In this document: positions 6,510 to 9,167 of the stretch, piece by piece
How the letters are laid out: each line of letters starts with the position of its first letter
Numbering within the stretch: position 1 is the stretch's first letter
Notes under the pieces: model-generated
Told to the model about the DNA's origin: nothing
Databases searched by the model: none
Seen by the model: only the letters and a program-made list of their open reading frames with translations
Source of the DNA: Methanosarcinales archaeon
GTDB lineage: Archaea > Halobacteriota > Syntropharchaeia > Alkanophagales > Methanospirareceae
Length of the DNA: 9,167 nt
Reading direction: 5' to 3'
Assembly: GCA_030621945.1 (NCBI GenBank)
Contig: JAUXGS010000024.1
Coordinates: 1-9,167, forward strand
Made by a program: the position numbers and the translations under genes

Positions 6510-8153
6510 CTAAACCACTCTCAACTCTTCTACTTTCGTCACCTTGCCATCCTGCATGTGTGCTACCCGGTCGCAGATATCGTAAGCGAAATCAAGGTCG
6601 TGGGAGACAATCAAGAAGGTCATGCCTAAATTCTCACGCACTGCACGTATCGAATCTGCAACGAACTTCTTTGTTATCGGGTCCATGGTTCCGGTTGGCT
6701 CGTCGAGAATGGCAATTGCCGGCTCCTTCATCAAGATCTGAGCGAGCGCGATACGCTGCCGTTCTCCAACGCTCAGTTCAGCATGCGTTTTTTTGAGTAT
6801 CTCCTCTACCTCATCTTCGCTAAACCCGACACCCTGCAACATGAATTTCGCTTTCATGCTCCCCAGCTCCATGGGCAACTGCAAGCCGAGGCAGGAGGTA
6901 AGATTCTCCAAGATCGTCTTCTCGGGATATAACGAGAACTCCTGGTGTAACATAGCCACCCGTGTTGCCGTTTGCTCTCCGGTGCCTTCCGTCTTGGTCG
7001 CCCAGGACAACCACACGCCGGTCTCTGCTACCCGTCCTACCTCTATCCACCGATCTCCGACTCGTATCTTAACAGAACCATCAGTTAAAGGATCTACCTG
7101 GCATATAATGCGTGATAAAGTCGTCTTTCCCGCTCCACTCACTCCTATGAGCCCGAATATCTCGTTCTCATAGATCGTAAGCGAGACATCGTCTACCGCC
7201 TTTACCATCCCCCGCCATACCGAATAATAATACTTCTTGCAATGCTCTATCATTATCTTTGGCTCGCCAAGCTTAACATGCTCCTCACGTTCTGTTTCCT
7301 CTATTTGCTTCTCAAACTCTTCTACTACGGTCTTTGAGTCGCCATAGGCAACGACTTCACCATGATCGAGCCATAATGCTTTCTCTGTTATTTCTTTGAT
7401 GATCGAGGGCCAATGCGACGTGGTTATCAAAGTCATTCCGGCCTTTGAGCTCTCTATCAGTGCTTTATGCACCACCTTTCCCGTCTTTATGTCTAACGTT
7501 CCCGTCGGCTCATCAGCTAACAGTACGAAGGGATCCAATGCCAGTTGCCGCGCAAGCACTACCCGTTGTTTCTCTCCACCGCTCAGATCCATCGCGGGAA
7601 AGGTTACCCGATGAATCATATTCACGGCTTTCAGCAGCTCATACGCCCTTCTAAACCGTAGATCAAGCGGATAGTTCCTGCTCTCCAACGCCTGTAAGAT
7701 GTTATACATCACTGTATCTTCGCCGTATAACCCGAACGTGCGCTGCAACATGATAGCCACGCGCTTTTTTATCTTTCTCCGTGCATCTTTATCTTTCCAG
7801 TAATTCACTTCCTGTATTTCTAATTTGCTCCCGCACTTGGGACACACCGAACCTACTTTGCTCGGGGGCTCTACCGTTCCAAGAGGGGGATGCTCTCCTT
7901 CCCGCGAGTCTGCTTTCCCCAAGTAATGTGGGCAAATGGCCACTCTGAAAATTACCTCTCCGCTTGTCGGTGCGTAATCCTCTGTCCCACGCAGCATGTT
8001 AAGCAGAACAGATTTACCTGAACCGCTCCGTCCAAGTAGACCTAACGACTCGCCTTCATTAATCACCACGTTCACGTTCTTCAGAACCTGTTTTCCCTCA
8101 AACTCTTTAGACACACCAGAGATTTTTATGAACTGTCCATTTTCTTTGCCCAT
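6510..8153 (-). CDS. atwA: MCR activation component A2, twin ABC ATPase
   Basis: A 547-residue soluble protein with two ABC nucleotide-binding domains and no membrane segments. This is the form of AtwA (methyl-coenzyme M reductase system component A2), which supplies ATP-dependent function in reductive activation of inactive MCR to its Ni(I) state. Domain 1: Walker A GRSGSGKS (41-48), signature LSGGEKQ (190-196), Walker B LLADEP (211-216) and switch His247. Domain 2: Walker A GVSGAGKT (337-344), signature LSVGERQ (460-466), Walker B AILDEP (481-486) and switch His518. An insert in domain 1 (about 72-125) holds Cys74, His76, Cys104 and Cys107 (CPKC), a possible metal-binding knuckle. The domain order and length fit AtwA better than a transporter ATPase, and the place beside mcr supports this. 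The second signature has Val for the first Gly of LSGGQ. The start is ATG with GGGG at 8163-8166 upstream; the stop is TAG. Confidence 0.9.
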   Translation of the reverse strand: MGKENGQFIKISGVSKEFEGKQVLKNVNVVINEGESLGLLGRSGSGKSVLLNMLRGTEDYAPTSGEVIFRVAICPHYLGKADSREGEHPPLGTVEPPSKVGSVCPKCGSKLEIQEVNYWKDKDARRKIKKRVAIMLQRTFGLYGEDTVMYNILQALESRNYPLDLRFRRAYELLKAVNMIHRVTFPAMDLSGGEKQRVVLARQLALDPFVLLADEPTGTLDIKTGKVVHKALIESSKAGMTLITTSHWPSIIKEITEKALWLDHGEVVAYGDSKTVVEEFEKQIEETEREEHVKLGEPKIMIEHCKKYYYSVWRGMVKAVDDVSLTIYENEIFGLIGVSGAGKTTLSRIICQVDPLTDGSVKIRVGDRWIEVGRVAETGVWLSWATKTEGTGEQTATRVAMLHQEFSLYPEKTILENLTSCLGLQLPMELGSMKAKFMLQGVGFSEDEVEEILKKTHAELSVGERQRIALAQILMKEPAIAILDEPTGTMDPITKKFVADSIRAVRENLGMTFLIVSHDLDFAYDICDRVAHMQDGKVTKVEELRVV

Positions 8154-8197
8154 CTCTTCATACCCCTGTATTATTTATATTTTACTACAACTTACTT

Positions 8198-8210
8198 TTA
8201 TTTATACCCC
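8198..8210 (-). promoter_or_regulatory. TATA box of atwA
   Basis: On the minus strand the sequence reads GGGGTATAAATAA, a G-rich BRE-like part followed by a good TATA element, about 50 bp before the atwA ATG. Initiation would be near 8178 with a leader of about 25 nt. A second AT-rich match, AAAATATAAATAA at about 8173-8185, would instead give a leaderless mRNA. Confidence 0.5.
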
Positions 8211-8274
8211 TTTATAAAAACCACTCTTTTTACTCCTTCTATTTATGTATGCGTGTTTTCTCTCGTGATGGAAG

Positions 8275-8559
8275 TCATGGAAAAACAGCACCGTCAGCGG
8301 TAGTAACGGTCTTCTCTTCCCGGTCAATTTTTATTACAAGTTGAATTACAGATTCGGGTGTTTGTTTAACTGCCAGATTTCAAGATACAGGACTATGATT
8401 CATGACCCGATTCCACAGTTTTAATGTTGATTTTTCATTATGGTTCCTGCCAGATAAAGCTATCAAAATGTCGTTATTATCACGTCTGAAATGCCTTCTC
8501 CTCCTGCATCATGTTCAACATCATGCATCTTCATCATTAGCTACATATACAATTACCAT
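8275..8559 (-). pseudogene. Possible decayed small gene, unidentified
   Basis: On the minus strand, an ATG at 8559 begins MVIVYVANDEDA and is then stopped by TGA codons. Further on in the same frame a protein-like stretch follows (for example DILIALSGRNH and later TPESVIQLVIKIDREEKTV), with one TGA between and a final TGA at 8275-8277. The later part has a strong purine-first codon pattern. A different frame covers the gap with HDVEHDAGGEGISDVIITTF. Two compensating frameshifts plus a nonsense codon would explain this as a relic of a roughly 90-codon gene. I recognise no family, and chance is a real alternative. Confidence 0.3.
8505..8527. repeat. 23-bp dyad symmetry element
   Basis: TGCAT (8505-8509) pairs with ATGCA (8523-8527) and ATGTT (8511-8515) pairs with AACAT (8517-8521). 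The mismatched C8510/C8522 lie between the arms and C8516 is the centre, so ten of eleven positions are symmetric. The one-base centre makes it look more like a binding site for a dimeric protein than an RNA hairpin. It lies 36-58 bp beyond the stop of the TPR-like gene and about 350 bp upstream of atwA. Confidence 0.5.
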
Positions 8560-8562
8560 TTT

Positions 8563-9126
8563 TTAAACCTTGTTTTGAATCGTTCGATATGAGTCTATCC
8601 TCTTTAAACTCCACTCTGCGTCATCCATCTCACCCTGCTCCTTCCAATATTCGTAGTTCTTCCTCCATGCGTCTACCGGCACTTCATAGTCCGAGATATC
8701 CTCACCTGCGAGCGACATAATCTCCGCAGCGTGTTCGTATGCATCTGCCGCACCAAAGAAGTTATCCATTGAATAAAAGAAGTTGCCAATGGTCTCATAA
8801 CGGTCCTTGCATGCGTCATAGTCCCCTGCTTTCTCATGCATCTGGCAGGTCATAGTCATAAAGAACGCCCAAAGCGATCGCTCTCCGATTTGCTCTGCAA
8901 ACGTTGACGCCGCCTCAAAAAGCTCTGCCGCCTCCTTCCATCGGTGAACCGTATCGCAAATCCGTGCAGCATTGAAATAGCCATACATACACAAAAAGTA
9001 GCTTCCTTTACTCTCCTTTAACTCCGCATAGCGTCTCCAAATGGCGATTGCGGCCTCATAGCTTCCCTCCTTCTCTTCCTCTCTCGCCTCACGTTCATAA
9101 GACCGTGCTTCTAAATATGCATCCAT
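8563..9126 (-). CDS. TPR/SNAP-like helical-repeat protein
   Basis: A 187-residue, strongly helical, acidic protein made of paired helices at a spacing of about 35-40 residues. Repeat-like units include SYEAAIAIWRRYAEL (22-36), RWKEAAELFEAASTFAEQ (62-79), GDYDACKDRYETIGNFF and NFFGAADAYEHAAEIM. The alternating small and aromatic residues (Ala, Tyr, Phe, Trp) fit the tetratricopeptide/SNAP alpha-solenoid fold, a protein-protein interaction scaffold. No catalytic residues, signal peptide or membrane span are seen. The start ATG at 9126 is preceded by GAGGGG at 9133-9138. A weak TATA-like element (TTTATTATAG, about 9156-9165) lies close to the window edge. It ends in TAA and points in the same direction as atwA, 409 bp away, so it is probably a separate transcript. 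Its role is unknown. Confidence 0.8.
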   Translation of the reverse strand: MDAYLEARSYEREAREEEKEGSYEAAIAIWRRYAELKESKGSYFLCMYGYFNAARICDTVHRWKEAAELFEAASTFAEQIGERSLWAFFMTMTCQMHEKAGDYDACKDRYETIGNFFYSMDNFFGAADAYEHAAEIMSLAGEDISDYEVPVDAWRKNYEYWKEQGEMDDAEWSLKRIDSYRTIQNKV

Positions 9127-9167
9127 CTTGCATCCCCTCTTTCATTCTAACATTCTATAATAAATAA

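Larger units (their letters stand above)
8154..8562. other. Spacer between the TPR-like gene and atwA
   Basis: This 409-bp stretch contains the atwA promoter at its left end, a 23-bp imperfect dyad at 8505-8527, and a minus-strand frame from about 8559 to 8275 that looks partly coding but is interrupted. No intact gene or RNA gene is recognised. Confidence 0.5.

Noticed and set aside
8480..8550. C/D box RNA on the minus strand, from an AATGATGA box-C match
   Set aside because: No CTGA box D was found at a suitable distance.

Overview
The window looks like a piece of an anaerobic methane-oxidising archaeon of the ANME-1 lineage (Methanophagales). The main evidence is a complete methyl-coenzyme M reductase (MCR) operon in the compact order mcrB-mcrG-mcrA, with no mcrD or mcrC between. 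Its McrA carries the cysteine pattern CC-x4-C-x5-C beside the F430 pocket, which is known from ANME-1. Archaeal TATA boxes, strong GGAGG ribosome-binding sites and T-rich terminators fit this. No rRNA, tRNA, CRISPR array or transposase is visible.

Layout: a small class I SAM-dependent methyltransferase (74-628, +) converges on a B12-binding/radical SAM enzyme (644-1957, -). A 339-bp divergent intergenic region follows, holding a clear TATA box for the mcr operon. Next come mcrB (2297-3616), mcrG (3632-4468) and mcrA (4486-6195), each with its own strong Shine-Dalgarno sequence. A T-rich terminator (about 6261-6292) and a 314-bp convergent gap lead to atwA, the twin-ABC ATPase 'MCR component A2' (6510-8153, -). 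A 409-bp spacer then carries a 23-bp dyad and what may be a decayed reading frame. The last gene encodes a TPR/SNAP-like helical-repeat protein (8563-9126, -).

How the genes fit together: MCR (McrA2B2G2 with nickel F430) performs methane activation or formation, and AtwA takes part in ATP-dependent reductive activation of MCR. The radical SAM/B12 protein belongs to the enzyme class that modifies McrA residues, so most of the window can be read as an MCR production, modification and activation neighbourhood. A link between the radical SAM protein or the small methyltransferase and MCR is inferred from position only.

The most striking observation is an in-frame TGA at codon 102 of mcrA (4789-4791). 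McrA homology continues in the same frame on both sides with no indel, giving 569 codons in total. The TG of that TGA lies in the 5' arm of a possible RNA stem-loop (4785-4818). None of the seven genes here ends in TGA, and about 32 Trp codons are all TGG. The codon could be a sequencing error, a nonsense mutation, a readthrough site or a recoded codon; the sequence alone cannot decide. McrA also has Ala where most methanogens have the modified Gln and where ANME-1 is described as having Val.
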